A DNA stretch of 64,000 nucleotides from Flavobacterium limicola (GTDB lineage: Bacteria > Bacteroidota > Bacteroidia > Flavobacteriales > Flavobacteriaceae): assembly GCF_003634755.1 (NCBI RefSeq), contig NZ_RBXA01000001.1:620001-684000 (forward strand), given 5' to 3'. Below, one piece after another: positions 24,912 to 33,832 of the stretch (within the stretch, counting starts at the first letter, position 1; every line of letters begins with the position of its first letter). Both the position numbers and the translations under genes were made by a program. The notes beneath the pieces were generated by a model. The model saw nothing but the letters and a program-made list of their open reading frames with translations. It searched no databases and was not told the DNA's origin.

Positions 24912-25895
24912 TTATTCGCCTTCTTCTCCAAGAGCATTCGACAAATGATAAATGGCATCGCCTTCATACACAATTGGGGAATGATTAGCATTGATGATGT
25001 AACCGTCGTTTGGAGCTTTTACTTTACGCTCAAATTTTCCGTACGGATCCGTTATGGTGGCAAGAATAGTTCCTTTTTTTACAAATTTCCCTATGGTATT
25101 AAAATCGTGTAATAATCCTGAGCACTTGGCACGTATCCAGCCAGATTTTTCAATATATATCGTATTGAAATTTTGTTGTACCGTTGTATGTTTTAAATCC
25201 AGCATATCAAGATGTTTGAGCAGGCGCTTTGCTCCATTTATACCTTCCTCGGCGATATCATTATTAATATCTAATGATTTTCCTCCTTCAAAAAGTAACA
25301 TTTTGACGTCCATTCTTTCGCTGGAACTCCTAAAAGATCCCATTATATTTCTGGAATATAAGGTGAAAGGTGCATTAAAAACATCAGCAAGAATTTTTAA
25401 ATCAGCATTATTATGTGCTATTCTAATTTGCGGCGCGTTGAAACGACTCGCACCACCGGCATGAAAATCGACAGCATATTGTACCAAAGGCATGATTTCA
25501 GCTAAAATATGAAACGCAAATCGACTGGCCAAAGAACCTGTTTTACTTCCGGGAAAAACGCGATTTAAATCCCGACCGTCTGGAAATTCTCTGGATTTAT
25601 TGACAAATCCGTATACGTTTATTATTGGAATACAAATGATTGTACCTCTTTTTGGCTTGTTTATTTTTTTGTAAATGAGTTGGCGGACGATTTCGACTCC
25701 ATTGATTTCGTCACCATGAATCCCTGCCGAGAAAAGAACTACGGGGCCTTCAAACTTGGAGCGTCGCACGATAATGGGAATGTTCAATTTTGTAGTAGTG
25801 TGAAGTCTGGCAATTTCGACATTGATAGTTTTGCTGTCGCCCGGATTTATGCTTTCGCCAAAAAGAACGATAGGTGTGGTATTAATTTTCATCAT
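24912..25895 (-). CDS. Succinylglutamate desuccinylase/aspartoacylase family protein
   Basis: This is a zinc-dependent M14-like amidohydrolase of 327 residues. The zinc-binding motif GIHGDEINGVEIV lies near residues 59-71, and a further histidine is in AVDFHAGGASRFNAP. RDLNRVFPG is the substrate-binding arginine motif. The C-terminal part is a beta-rich domain ending near GDAIYHL. Family members cleave N-acyl amino acids; the substrate here is unknown. An ATG at 25892 is an equally good start. It is the first gene of an operon with the formyl-THF cyclo-ligase. Confidence 0.88.
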   Translation of the reverse strand: MMKINTTPIVLFGESINPGDSKTINVEIARLHTTTKLNIPIIVRRSKFEGPVVLFSAGIHGDEINGVEIVRQLIYKKINKPKRGTIICIPIINVYGFVNKSREFPDGRDLNRVFPGSKTGSLASRFAFHILAEIMPLVQYAVDFHAGGASRFNAPQIRIAHNNADLKILADVFNAPFTLYSRNIMGSFRSSSERMDVKMLLFEGGKSLDINNDIAEEGINGAKRLLKHLDMLDLKHTTVQQNFNTIYIEKSGWIRAKCSGLLHDFNTIGKFVKKGTILATITDPYGKFERKVKAPNDGYIINANHSPIVYEGDAIYHLSNALGEEGE

Positions 25896-26010
25896 AGATT
25901 CTTGAAAGCATAAAAATAAGGATAATAACGAATTAGAAACTAAAATTTCGATAAAATTTTCCTCTGTAAGATTTCAAGAACATTGATTTGTATTTGGGGA
26001 TTTTTGAGAT

Positions 26011-26018
26011 TAACTTTG
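26011..26018 (+). promoter_or_regulatory. -7 box directly before uvrC
   Basis: TAACTTTG matches TAnnTTTG and ends only four bases before the uvrC ATG, so transcription would begin at or near the A of the start codon. Confidence 0.45.
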
Positions 26019-26022
26019 TTAC

Positions 26023-27825
26023 ATGAATCCAACAACTTTAGCCCTACAAATCCAAACCTTGCCTGATAATCCCGGCGTATACCAATATTACGACAAAGAA
26101 GGGAAAATTTTGTATGTGGGCAAAGCCAAAAATTTAAAAAAAAGAGTTTCTTCCTATTTTAATAAAATTCACGATACGGCCAAAACTAATGTGCTCGTAA
26201 AGAAAATTGTTACGATAAAACATATTGTGGTTCCTACGGAAACCGATGCGCTTTTGTTAGAAAATAATCTAATAAAAACCCTGCAGCCGCGTTATAATGT
26301 ATTGTTGCGGGATGATAAAAGTTATCCGTGGTTGTGTATCAAGAAAGAGCCTTTTTCGCGCATTTTTGCAACCCGCAGAATGGTCAAAGATGGGTCGGAA
26401 TATTTTGGTCCTTACACCAGTTTTAAGACCGTAAGTACTATTTTAGAGCTGATCAAAGAACTGTATCCGCTTCGAACGTGTAATTATGATTTGAGTAAAA
26501 GCAATATCGAAAGCGGAAAATTCAAGGTTTGTCTCGAATATCATATTGGTAATTGCATGGGTCCTTGTGAAGGCTATGAAACGTTAGAAAATTATCAAAA
26601 ACAAGTCGATGCGATTCGGGAAATCCTGAAAGGAAATTTCAAAGAGAGCATGAAAGATTTCAAACGAGTTATGACCGGTTTGGCTGCTGACATGCATTTT
26701 GAAGAAGCGCAGAAAATAAAAGAAAAAATAGAAATTTTAGAGAATTACCAATCGCGTTCTACGATTGTAAATCCAAAAATCACCAATATCGACGTGTTCT
26801 CGATTGTTTCCGATGAAAGTGCGGCCTATGTGAATTTCCTGCAAATTTCTCACGGTTCGATTATTCGTTCGCACACGATGGAAATCAAAAAGAAACTTGA
26901 CGAAACCGATGAAGAATTATTAGAATTGGCGATTGTTGAATTGAGAGAACGTTTTCATTTGTTGTCCAGAGAAGTTATCGTTCCGTTTCACGTTGACTTG
27001 GGTGAAAATATAAAAATTACCGTTCCACAATTGGGAGATAAAAAGCAGATTTTAGATTTGTCGATTAGAAACGCTAAGTTTTACCGAATCGAACAACTCA
27101 AACAATTGCAAATTGTAGATCCGGATCGCCATACGAAACGAATTATGGCGCAAATGCAAAAAGATTTGCGATTGCCGGTTGAGCCAAGACACATCGAATG
27201 TTTTGACAACTCGAATATTCAAGGAACGAATCCTGTGGCAGCTTGTGTAGTTTTTAAAGATGGAAAACCAAGCAAAAAGGACTACCGCCATTTTAATATA
27301 AAAACAGTAGAAGGACCGGATGATTTTGCTTCGATGACAGAAGTGGTTTATAGAAGATACAAACGATTGCTGGATGAAAATCAACCATTGCCCAATTTAA
27401 TCATTATTGACGGTGGCAAAGGACAATTATCCTCGGCATTAAAGAGTATTGATGAATTAGGATTGCGAGGAAAAATAGCTATAATTGGTATTGCGAAAAG
27501 GCTGGAAGAATTGTTTTATCCGGGAGATTCTATTCCGCTGTATTTGGATAAAAAATCAGAGACACTGAAAATAATTCAACAATTGCGAAACGAAGCACAC
27601 CGTTTTGGGATTACGCATCACCGTGATAAAAGGAGTAAAGCAGCACTGAATTCTTCGATAGAATCCATTCCCGGCATTGGAGAAAAAACAATGTTGGCTT
27701 TGATTCAACACTTTAAAAGTGTTAAAAGATTAAAATTAGCATCAGAAAAAGAAATTTCTGATGTTATAGGTGTATCAAAAGCCAAAAAAATTACCGAATT
27801 TTACAAGGCAACAAATGAAAGTTAA
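26023..27825 (+). CDS. uvrC: UvrABC system protein C
   Basis: UvrC makes both incisions in nucleotide excision repair. Domains in order: N-terminal GIY-YIG nuclease (NPGVYQYYDKEGKILYVGKA), a cysteine region (CLEYHIGNCMGPC), a UVR/UvrB-binding motif (MHFEEAQKIKEKIEILE), the RNase H-like 5' nuclease (IECFDNSNIQGTNPVA, LIIDGGKGQLSSA), and a C-terminal helix-hairpin-helix pair (IPGIGEKTML). Its 600 residues are normal. The patatin-barrel gene follows 35 bases later on the same strand. Confidence 0.97.
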   Translation: MNPTTLALQIQTLPDNPGVYQYYDKEGKILYVGKAKNLKKRVSSYFNKIHDTAKTNVLVKKIVTIKHIVVPTETDALLLENNLIKTLQPRYNVLLRDDKSYPWLCIKKEPFSRIFATRRMVKDGSEYFGPYTSFKTVSTILELIKELYPLRTCNYDLSKSNIESGKFKVCLEYHIGNCMGPCEGYETLENYQKQVDAIREILKGNFKESMKDFKRVMTGLAADMHFEEAQKIKEKIEILENYQSRSTIVNPKITNIDVFSIVSDESAAYVNFLQISHGSIIRSHTMEIKKKLDETDEELLELAIVELRERFHLLSREVIVPFHVDLGENIKITVPQLGDKKQILDLSIRNAKFYRIEQLKQLQIVDPDRHTKRIMAQMQKDLRLPVEPRHIECFDNSNIQGTNPVAACVVFKDGKPSKKDYRHFNIKTVEGPDDFASMTEVVYRRYKRLLDENQPLPNLIIIDGGKGQLSSALKSIDELGLRGKIAIIGIAKRLEELFYPGDSIPLYLDKKSETLKIIQQLRNEAHRFGITHHRDKRSKAALNSSIESIPGIGEKTMLALIQHFKSVKRLKLASEKEISDVIGVSKAKKITEFYKATNES

Positions 27826-27860
27826 TATTTCTCATTCTATCACGGAACAAATGGCTGCTT

Positions 27861-30059
27861 ATGAAGAAAATCGCACTATTATTAATTGTTTTCACTAATC
27901 TGGCTGTGTTTTCGCAAGAACAAAAAAGACCCAAAATAGGTTTGGTTTTGAGTGGTGGTGGTGCAAAAGGATTTGCTCATATTGGAGTTTTGAAAGTGTT
28001 GGAAGAAGCAGGTGTCAAGATTGATTATATTGGCGGAACCAGTATGGGCGCGGTTATTGGCGGTCTTTATGCTTCTGGATATAATGCAAGCCAAATTGAT
28101 TCTATTTTTCAGGCGACAGATTTCAATGAGTTAATCAACGATTTTATTCCCAGATCTTCCAAAAATTTTTACGAAAGAAGAAACGACGAATTGTATGCGC
28201 TCGTTTTGCCGTTTAATAAAATGAAGATTGGAATTCCGGAAGCTTTGTCTAAAGGAATGTATAATTATAATTTATTGAGCAGAATTACCAGAAACGTAAG
28301 GCACATTAAGGATTTTAACCAACTTCCCATTCCTTTTTTATGTATTGGTACCAATATTGAAACCGGAGAAGAAGTGCTATTAAACAAAGGAAATTTGGCG
28401 CAGGCCATGATTGCCAGTTCCGCATTTCCCTCTTTATTTTCTCCTGTGGAAATTGATGGGAAAATTTTGGTAGATGGTGGAGTTGTAAATAACTATCCGA
28501 TTGAAGAAGTACGAAAATTAGGTGCTGATATCATTATTGGTGTTGATGTTCAAAATGATTTATTGGACCGGACACAGCTTAAAGATGCGACTAAAATTTT
28601 GGTACAAATCACCAATCTACAATCGATAGAGCGAATGAAGAAAAATGTAACCAACACGGATATTTATATTAAACCAGATATTACGCAATACGGAGTGATC
28701 TCTTTTGATAAAGGAAAAGAAATTATAAGAAAAGGGGAAGAAGCTGCTTTTGCAGTTTACGAACAAATAAAAAAAATTGTTGATGAATCCAGTCCTTACC
28801 GGAAACCAAAGTTAGAATTGAGTTCTGATAGTATACAAGTTAGAGCCATAAAAAGTAATGAATTAGATAATTATACGAAAGAATATGTCATTGGAAAATT
28901 AAGATTTAAGCCAGGTGCAAAAACATGTTATGATGATTTGCTGAAGGGGATTAATAATATCAATGCGACCAAAAACTTCAGTGCCATATCTTATTCTTTA
29001 GAGCCAAACAAAGAAGATGTTGACTTACATATTAGCTTGAAAGAAAATCCCACAAAGACCTATTTGAAATTCGGATTACATTATGATAATTTGTTCAAAA
29101 GTGGCGTGTTAGTGAATTTGACACGTAAAAAAACACTTTTTAAAAATGATATAGCATCGCTGGATATTATTTTAGGCGATAATATTAGATACAATTTAGA
29201 TTATTACATTGAAAATGGATTTAATCTGAGTTTTGGTTTCAAATCCCATTACAACCAATTTAATCGAAATGTAGCCAAGGAAATAAGTAGTACAACTTTA
29301 AATAATCCAGATATAAATTCTATTAATGTTGATTTTACTGACATGACGAATCAAGCGTATTTCCAGTCTTTATTTGTTCAAAAATTTTTAATTGGAGGCG
29401 GAGTCGAACTCAAATATTTAAAGATAAAATCAGAAACACTCGCCAATGTAGATCCAATAATTGACAACAGTAATTATTTAAGTCTTTTTGGTTACTTGAA
29501 ATTCGATTCTTTCGATAATAAATATTTCCCTAAAAAAGGATGGTATTTTTCAGGTGATATTCAATCGTATTTACTGTCGTCTAATTATACCGGTAATTTT
29601 CAGCCGTTTTCCATTGCTAAGGGTGATTTTGGTGTAGCGGCAACTTTGTTTAAAAACACCACGGTAAAATTCCAGACTGATGCGGGGTTTTCTTTTGGTC
29701 AGGAAAGCGTTGCCTTTTTTAATTTTATTTTAGGAGGTTATGGGTATAATCCGCTTAATAATTTCAAATATTTATATGGGTACGATTATTTGAGCGTAGC
29801 AGCCAATAGTTATATAAAATCAACTGCAACAGTAGATTATGAATTTTTGAAGAAGAACCATTTTAATTTCTCAGCAAATTTCGCTAATATTGGGGATCGC
29901 ATTTTTGAAACGGTCGATTGGATTTCCATACCCAAATACTCTGGTTATGCCGTTGGATATGGATTAGAAACGGTCATTGGACCCATAGAAATAAAATATT
30001 CCTGGTCTCCGGAACAGCCAAAAGGATTTACGTGGTTCAGTATTGGGTTTTTGTTTTAA
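27861..30059 (+). CDS. Patatin-like phospholipase with outer-membrane barrel (type Vd-like)
   Basis: This is a 732-residue outer-membrane protein. The signal peptide ends LAVFSQ. The patatin domain covers about residues 27-310 with oxyanion loop SGGGAKGFAHIG, nucleophile elbow GGTSMGAVIGG (Ser in GTSMG) and dyad aspartate DGGVVNNYP. A POTRA-like segment follows around 330-400, then a BamA/Omp85-like barrel ending in aromatic FSIGFLF. This is the layout of PlpD-type (type Vd) autotransporters. The catalytic residues are intact. Whether the lipase domain is surface-exposed, periplasmic or released is not visible from sequence. Confidence 0.9.
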   Translation: MKKIALLLIVFTNLAVFSQEQKRPKIGLVLSGGGAKGFAHIGVLKVLEEAGVKIDYIGGTSMGAVIGGLYASGYNASQIDSIFQATDFNELINDFIPRSSKNFYERRNDELYALVLPFNKMKIGIPEALSKGMYNYNLLSRITRNVRHIKDFNQLPIPFLCIGTNIETGEEVLLNKGNLAQAMIASSAFPSLFSPVEIDGKILVDGGVVNNYPIEEVRKLGADIIIGVDVQNDLLDRTQLKDATKILVQITNLQSIERMKKNVTNTDIYIKPDITQYGVISFDKGKEIIRKGEEAAFAVYEQIKKIVDESSPYRKPKLELSSDSIQVRAIKSNELDNYTKEYVIGKLRFKPGAKTCYDDLLKGINNINATKNFSAISYSLEPNKEDVDLHISLKENPTKTYLKFGLHYDNLFKSGVLVNLTRKKTLFKNDIASLDIILGDNIRYNLDYYIENGFNLSFGFKSHYNQFNRNVAKEISSTTLNNPDINSINVDFTDMTNQAYFQSLFVQKFLIGGGVELKYLKIKSETLANVDPIIDNSNYLSLFGYLKFDSFDNKYFPKKGWYFSGDIQSYLLSSNYTGNFQPFSIAKGDFGVAATLFKNTTVKFQTDAGFSFGQESVAFFNFILGGYGYNPLNNFKYLYGYDYLSVAANSYIKSTATVDYEFLKKNHFNFSANFANIGDRIFETVDWISIPKYSGYAVGYGLETVIGPIEIKYSWSPEQPKGFTWFSIGFLF

Positions 30060-30244
30060 TTGTAATTTATTTCAATAATAATTCCGATATTTGTTATAAT
30101 GAAAACAAAATGGCTAGGTTTATTAGAGTATCTTCAATTCCTTATCAAGAGAAATCCTGAGTAAGTATTCTTTTTTTTGATTTATCATAGCACATTATAA
30201 AGTAATCTCAACTTTAATTTGTTACACTTTTAAACAAAAAAATC

Positions 30245-31402
30245 ATGCCTTTATACCACAAATTGGGGAGTTTTCCTCAAAAAAGACACACACAATTCGA
30301 AAAACCAAATGGGGGTTTGTATTACGAACAACTCTTTGGAACAGAAGGTTTTCACGGTCATTCGTCATTATTATATCACGTTCACAGACCTACGCAAGTC
30401 AAGGAAATTCTAAAATCCTATTCAGTAGAGCCTAAAATTGCCATTGGAAAAAACATCAAATCATTATTGTTAAAAGGTTTCGAGCTAAAGCCTGAAGATG
30501 ATTTTCTGGACAGTCGCAAAGCGATGCTAGTCAATAAAGATTGTACCATAGGATTAGCCGCACCAAGACAATCATTGCGCAACTATTTCTACAAAAATGC
30601 CGATGCCGATGAAATGATTTTCATCCATAAAGGAAAAGGAAAATTGCGAACTATGATGGGGAATATTCCTTTCGAATATGGCGATTACTTGATTATTCCT
30701 CGCGGAATGATTTACCAAATTGACTTTGAAACTTCGGAAAACAGACTTTTCTATGTCGAATCATTTGCGCCTTTTTACACGCCAAAACGCTATAAAAACG
30801 AATCAGGGCAACATTTAGAACATTCTCCTTTTTGCGAACGCGACTTTATTCTGCCAAACGAGTTAGAAACGCACGATGAAAAAGGTGATTTCCTAATCAA
30901 AATCAAGAAAGAAGGAATGATGCATGAAGTCGTTTATGCCACGCATCCCTTTGATGTTGTGGGTTGGGACGGTTATAATTTCCCTTACGGATTCAGCATT
31001 CATAATTTTGAACCTATAACGGGTCGCGTACATCAGCCGCCACCGGTCCATCAAACCTTCGAAACGGCAACATTCGTCGTTTGTTCGTTCTGTCCGCGAC
31101 TGTACGATTACCACCCAAAAGCCATTCCAGCGCCTTACAATCATAGTAATATTGATAGTGATGAGGTTTTGTATTATGTAGATGGGGATTTCATGAGTCG
31201 TAATAATATTGAGCAAGGTCACATTACATTACACCCAAAAGGCATTCCACACGGACCCGCACCGGGAGCTATGGAACGCAGTATAGGTCATACAGAAACC
31301 CATGAATTGGCGGTAATGGTCGATACGTTTCGCCCGCTAATGGTCACTGAAGAAGCCATGGGATTAGATGATGGTCAGTACTATAAATCTTGGGTAGAGT
31401 AA
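30245..31402 (+). CDS. hmgA: Homogentisate 1,2-dioxygenase
   Basis: This non-haem Fe(II) dioxygenase opens the ring of homogentisate in tyrosine and phenylalanine catabolism. Its 385 residues are shorter than human HGD but typical of Bacteroidota. Seen: a cupin core with DEMIFIHKGKGKLRTMMGNI, the region PFDVVGWDGYNFPYGFSIHN, and the iron-ligand segments PPPVHQTFETATF and PKGIPHGPAPGAMERSIG. HPPD, the enzyme one step earlier, is the next gene, separated by a repeat element. The 30060-30244 gap shows no clear promoter match. Confidence 0.94.
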   Translation: MPLYHKLGSFPQKRHTQFEKPNGGLYYEQLFGTEGFHGHSSLLYHVHRPTQVKEILKSYSVEPKIAIGKNIKSLLLKGFELKPEDDFLDSRKAMLVNKDCTIGLAAPRQSLRNYFYKNADADEMIFIHKGKGKLRTMMGNIPFEYGDYLIIPRGMIYQIDFETSENRLFYVESFAPFYTPKRYKNESGQHLEHSPFCERDFILPNELETHDEKGDFLIKIKKEGMMHEVVYATHPFDVVGWDGYNFPYGFSIHNFEPITGRVHQPPPVHQTFETATFVVCSFCPRLYDYHPKAIPAPYNHSNIDSDEVLYYVDGDFMSRNNIEQGHITLHPKGIPHGPAPGAMERSIGHTETHELAVMVDTFRPLMVTEEAMGLDDGQYYKSWVE

Positions 31403-31405
31403 TAA

Positions 31406-31493
31406 GGAGCTATTTCCTGCTGTACGCTTTATCTTTTCCTGGTCTCGTTAAAAAAACGAGACCAGGAAAAGGATGCCTCTTCCATCAGGGCTA
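31406..31493 (+). repeat. Interspersed repeat family, copy B (best preserved)
   Basis: This copy begins GGAGCTATTTCCTGCTGTAC and ends CATCAGGGCTA. The centre folds into a near-perfect stem of about 20 bp: ATCTTTTCCTGGTCTCGTT pairs with AACGAGACCAGGAAAAGGAT around an A-rich loop. It starts three bases after the hmgA stop, in the gap before HPPD. Confidence 0.85.
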
Positions 31494-31528
31494 GGGCTTT
31501 AGAATAAATAACAACATAATTTTAAATT

Positions 31529-31572
31529 AATAAATCCGTGTACATCAGTTTTATCCGCGTTATCCGCGTTCC
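31529..31572 (+). repeat. Short direct repeats before the HPPD gene
   Basis: The units TTATCCGCG and TTATCCGCG occur in tandem, preceded by the related AATCCGTG. They lie in the leader before the HPPD start. Confidence 0.5.
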
Positions 31573-31606
31573 AAAACTAGAACTACCGAATCAAAAAATA
31601 AATACC

Positions 31607-32767
31607 ATGTCAAAAGAAGTAAAATCAGTAGAATACGGACTAGAAAAAATATTCGAAGGAGCGCAAGATTTCCTTCCATTATTAGGAACCGATTATGTAG
31701 AATTCTACGTAGGAAATGCAAAACAATCTGCACATTATTACAAAACGGCTTTCGGTTACCAATCATTGGCGTATGCTGGACTAGAAACCGGAGTGCGAGA
31801 CAGAACATCTTATGTGCTAAAGCAAGATAAAATTCGTATCGTATTGACCACGCCATTAACTCAGGATTCTCCAATTCATGAACATTTGAGAAAACATGGT
31901 GATGGGGTAAAAGTAGCTGCGCTTTGGGTTGAAGATGCAAAAAGTGCATACGAAGAAACAATGAAACGTGGCGCGCGTTCTTTTATGGAGCCAACCGTAG
32001 AGAAAGATGAATTTGGAGAAGTAATTCGTTCTGGAATATATACCTACGGGGAAACCGTTCACATTTTTGTAGAACGAAAAAATTACACTGGTGTTTTCCT
32101 TCCGGGTTATAAGGAATGGAAATCCGATTACAATCCAGAGCCAACAGGATTAAAATACATTGATCACATGGTGGGAAATGTGGGTTGGAACGAAATGAAT
32201 ACTTGGGTCAAATTTTATGAAGAAGTGATGGGATTTGTAAATTTCCTTTCTTTTGATGACAAACAAATCAATACGGAATACTCGGCGTTGATGAGTAAAG
32301 TAATGTCTAATGGAAACGGAAGAATCAAATTTCCAATCAACGAACCTGCCGAAGGAAAGAAAAAATCGCAAATCGAGGAATATTTAGATTTTTACGGTGG
32401 ACCTGGAATTCAGCATATCGCCATTGCAACGGATGATATTATCAAAACGGTATCGCAATTGAAAGCTAGAGGAATCGAATTCTTATCCGCTCCTCCGCAT
32501 ACATATTATGAGGCCATTCCGGAACGATTGGGCGATCACATGAAAATGATGAAAGAAGATTTAAATGAAATCGAGAAATTAGCCATTATGGTCGATGCCG
32601 ATGAAGAAGGGTATTTATTGCAAATTTTTACAAAACCGGTGCAAGACAGACCAACCTTGTTTTTTGAAATTATACAAAGAATGGGAGCTAAAGGTTTTGG
32701 AGCGGGGAACTTTAAAGCGCTATTTGAATCAATTGAGCGAGAACAGCAATTGCGAGGAACGTTGTAA
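31607..32767 (+). CDS. hppD: 4-hydroxyphenylpyruvate dioxygenase
   Basis: HPPD converts 4-hydroxyphenylpyruvate to homogentisate with Fe(II). The 386-residue protein has two vicinal-oxygen-chelate domains. Iron-ligand regions are LKYIDHMVGNV, GIQHIAIATDDI and the C-terminal glutamate in LFFEIIQRMGAKGFGAGNF, a strong HPPD signature. I start at the ATG at 31607 (MSKEVKSVEYG); the upstream extension to 31538 runs through a repeat and is not protein-like. Its product feeds HmgA encoded just upstream. Confidence 0.95.
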   Translation: MSKEVKSVEYGLEKIFEGAQDFLPLLGTDYVEFYVGNAKQSAHYYKTAFGYQSLAYAGLETGVRDRTSYVLKQDKIRIVLTTPLTQDSPIHEHLRKHGDGVKVAALWVEDAKSAYEETMKRGARSFMEPTVEKDEFGEVIRSGIYTYGETVHIFVERKNYTGVFLPGYKEWKSDYNPEPTGLKYIDHMVGNVGWNEMNTWVKFYEEVMGFVNFLSFDDKQINTEYSALMSKVMSNGNGRIKFPINEPAEGKKKSQIEEYLDFYGGPGIQHIAIATDDIIKTVSQLKARGIEFLSAPPHTYYEAIPERLGDHMKMMKEDLNEIEKLAIMVDADEEGYLLQIFTKPVQDRPTLFFEIIQRMGAKGFGAGNFKALFESIEREQQLRGTL

Positions 32768-32875
32768 AAAAGCGTTATTTTTATATATTGTGAAAAAATA
32801 ACCGATTAGCAGCGTGTTTTTTTGTAAATGTTGTGTTAAACTTTATTTTTCACAAAAATAACTGAATTTGTTAGC

Positions 32876-32883
32876 TACCTTTG
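32876..32883 (+). promoter_or_regulatory. -7 box of the small-RNA candidate
   Basis: TACCTTTG followed by CACTCGC, a GC-containing start region often seen at strong flavobacterial promoters. The -33 element is weak. Confidence 0.5.
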
Positions 32884-32887
32884 CACT

Positions 32888-33000
32888 CGCAAAAAGGGAA
32901 GGGGTGGTTTCCTTCCTAATTTCATATAAATTTCATAGTTTATAGTTTTTTGGTTAGTTAATAGCATAAAAACTCAGTCATTATTTGACTGAGTTTTTTT
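32888..33000 (+). ncRNA. Candidate small non-coding RNA (about 110 nt)
   Basis: Between HPPD and the DUF3108 gene a -7 box is followed by about 110 bases with no reading frame, then a Rho-independent terminator. The 5' part has a GC-rich hairpin (GGAAGG at 32897-32902 with CCTTCC at 32911-32916, 8-base loop) in otherwise A/T-rich DNA. A separate -7 box for the DUF3108 gene lies beyond the terminator, so this segment is its own unit. It is not a tRNA and I do not recognise a named RNA family. An attenuated leader is the main alternative. Confidence 0.5.
32968..33000 (+). terminator. Terminator of the small-RNA candidate
   Basis: The stem AAAACTCAGTCA/TGACTGAGTTTT ends in a run of T residues. 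Confidence 0.88.
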
Positions 33001-33007
33001 GTTTTGA

Positions 33008-33015
33008 TATATTTG
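33008..33015 (+). promoter_or_regulatory. -7 box of the DUF3108 gene
   Basis: TATATTTG, after the terminator and 46 bases before the start codon. Confidence 0.5.
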
Positions 33016-33061
33016 GAATAAAATTTGCTATTATTGAGAAATAAATAGAAAACATAACATC

Positions 33062-33832
33062 ATGAAAAACATAATTCTACTCCTCGTACTCTTTGTAACG
33101 GTAAGTTTCGACGCTCCAAGAGAGGATGCTTATGATGTTGGGGAATGGTTCAAATTCAGAATACACTACGGCATAGTGAATGCAGGATATGCAACATTAG
33201 AAGTAAAAGATGCCACGATAAATAATAAAAAAACTTTTCATGTCGTTGGGAAAGGGTACACTACAGGAATGTCTCGTTTTTTCTTTAAAGTAGATGATTT
33301 ATACGAAAGTTATATTGACAAAGAGACTGGAAATCCATACCAGTTTGTTCGAAAAATTGATGAAGGCGGGTATACTAAAAATCAAGAAGGTTTTTTTAAT
33401 CAATCCACAAACAGAGTTCTTATTAAGGATTACAAACATAAGACCGAAAAAACACTTTACGTTCCTAAAAACACACAAGACATTTTATCTACGTTTTATT
33501 ATTTAAGAAATTATCCCACAATTGATAAATTGAAAGTAGGAGAATCAGTGGCGATTGATATGTTTTTTGATGATGAAACTACTAAATTCAAGCTAAAGTT
33601 TATTGGGCGAGAAAGTATAACCACTAAATTTGGCGTTGTCCCAGCTATGATTTTTAGGCCTTTGGTACAATCAGGACGTGTTTTTAAAGAGCAGGAGAGT
33701 CTTACAGTTTGGATTTCGGATGATGATAATAAATTACCCCTTAGAATAAAAGCCAGTTTGGCCGTAGGTTCAATAAAGGCAGATATAGAAGCATATAAAG
33801 GTTTGAAAAATCCTTTTAAAACAAAAAAATAA
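33062..33832 (+). CDS. DUF3108 domain-containing exported protein
   Basis: This is a 256-residue protein with a short signal peptide (MKNIILLLVLFVTVSFDAP). DUF3108 features include the opening GEWFKFRIHYGIVNAGYATLEV, the middle VGKGYTTGMSRFFFKVDDLYESYID, and the closing PLRIKASLAVGSIKADIEAY. The family folds as a beta-rich periplasmic protein of unknown function. Its stop codon overlaps the start of the tryptophan dioxygenase gene by one base (TAATG), so the two are translationally coupled. Confidence 0.88.
   Translation: MKNIILLLVLFVTVSFDAPREDAYDVGEWFKFRIHYGIVNAGYATLEVKDATINNKKTFHVVGKGYTTGMSRFFFKVDDLYESYIDKETGNPYQFVRKIDEGGYTKNQEGFFNQSTNRVLIKDYKHKTEKTLYVPKNTQDILSTFYYLRNYPTIDKLKVGESVAIDMFFDDETTKFKLKFIGRESITTKFGVVPAMIFRPLVQSGRVFKEQESLTVWISDDDNKLPLRIKASLAVGSIKADIEAYKGLKNPFKTKK

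Noticed and set aside
31560..31961. 133-codon minus-strand frame opposite the HPPD gene
   Set aside because: Low-complexity Leu/Phe/His-rich antisense reading with no motif.
32888..33000. tRNA or riboswitch in the HPPD-DUF3108 gap
   Set aside because: No cloverleaf or T-loop sequence, and no known riboswitch core; a generic small RNA fits better.
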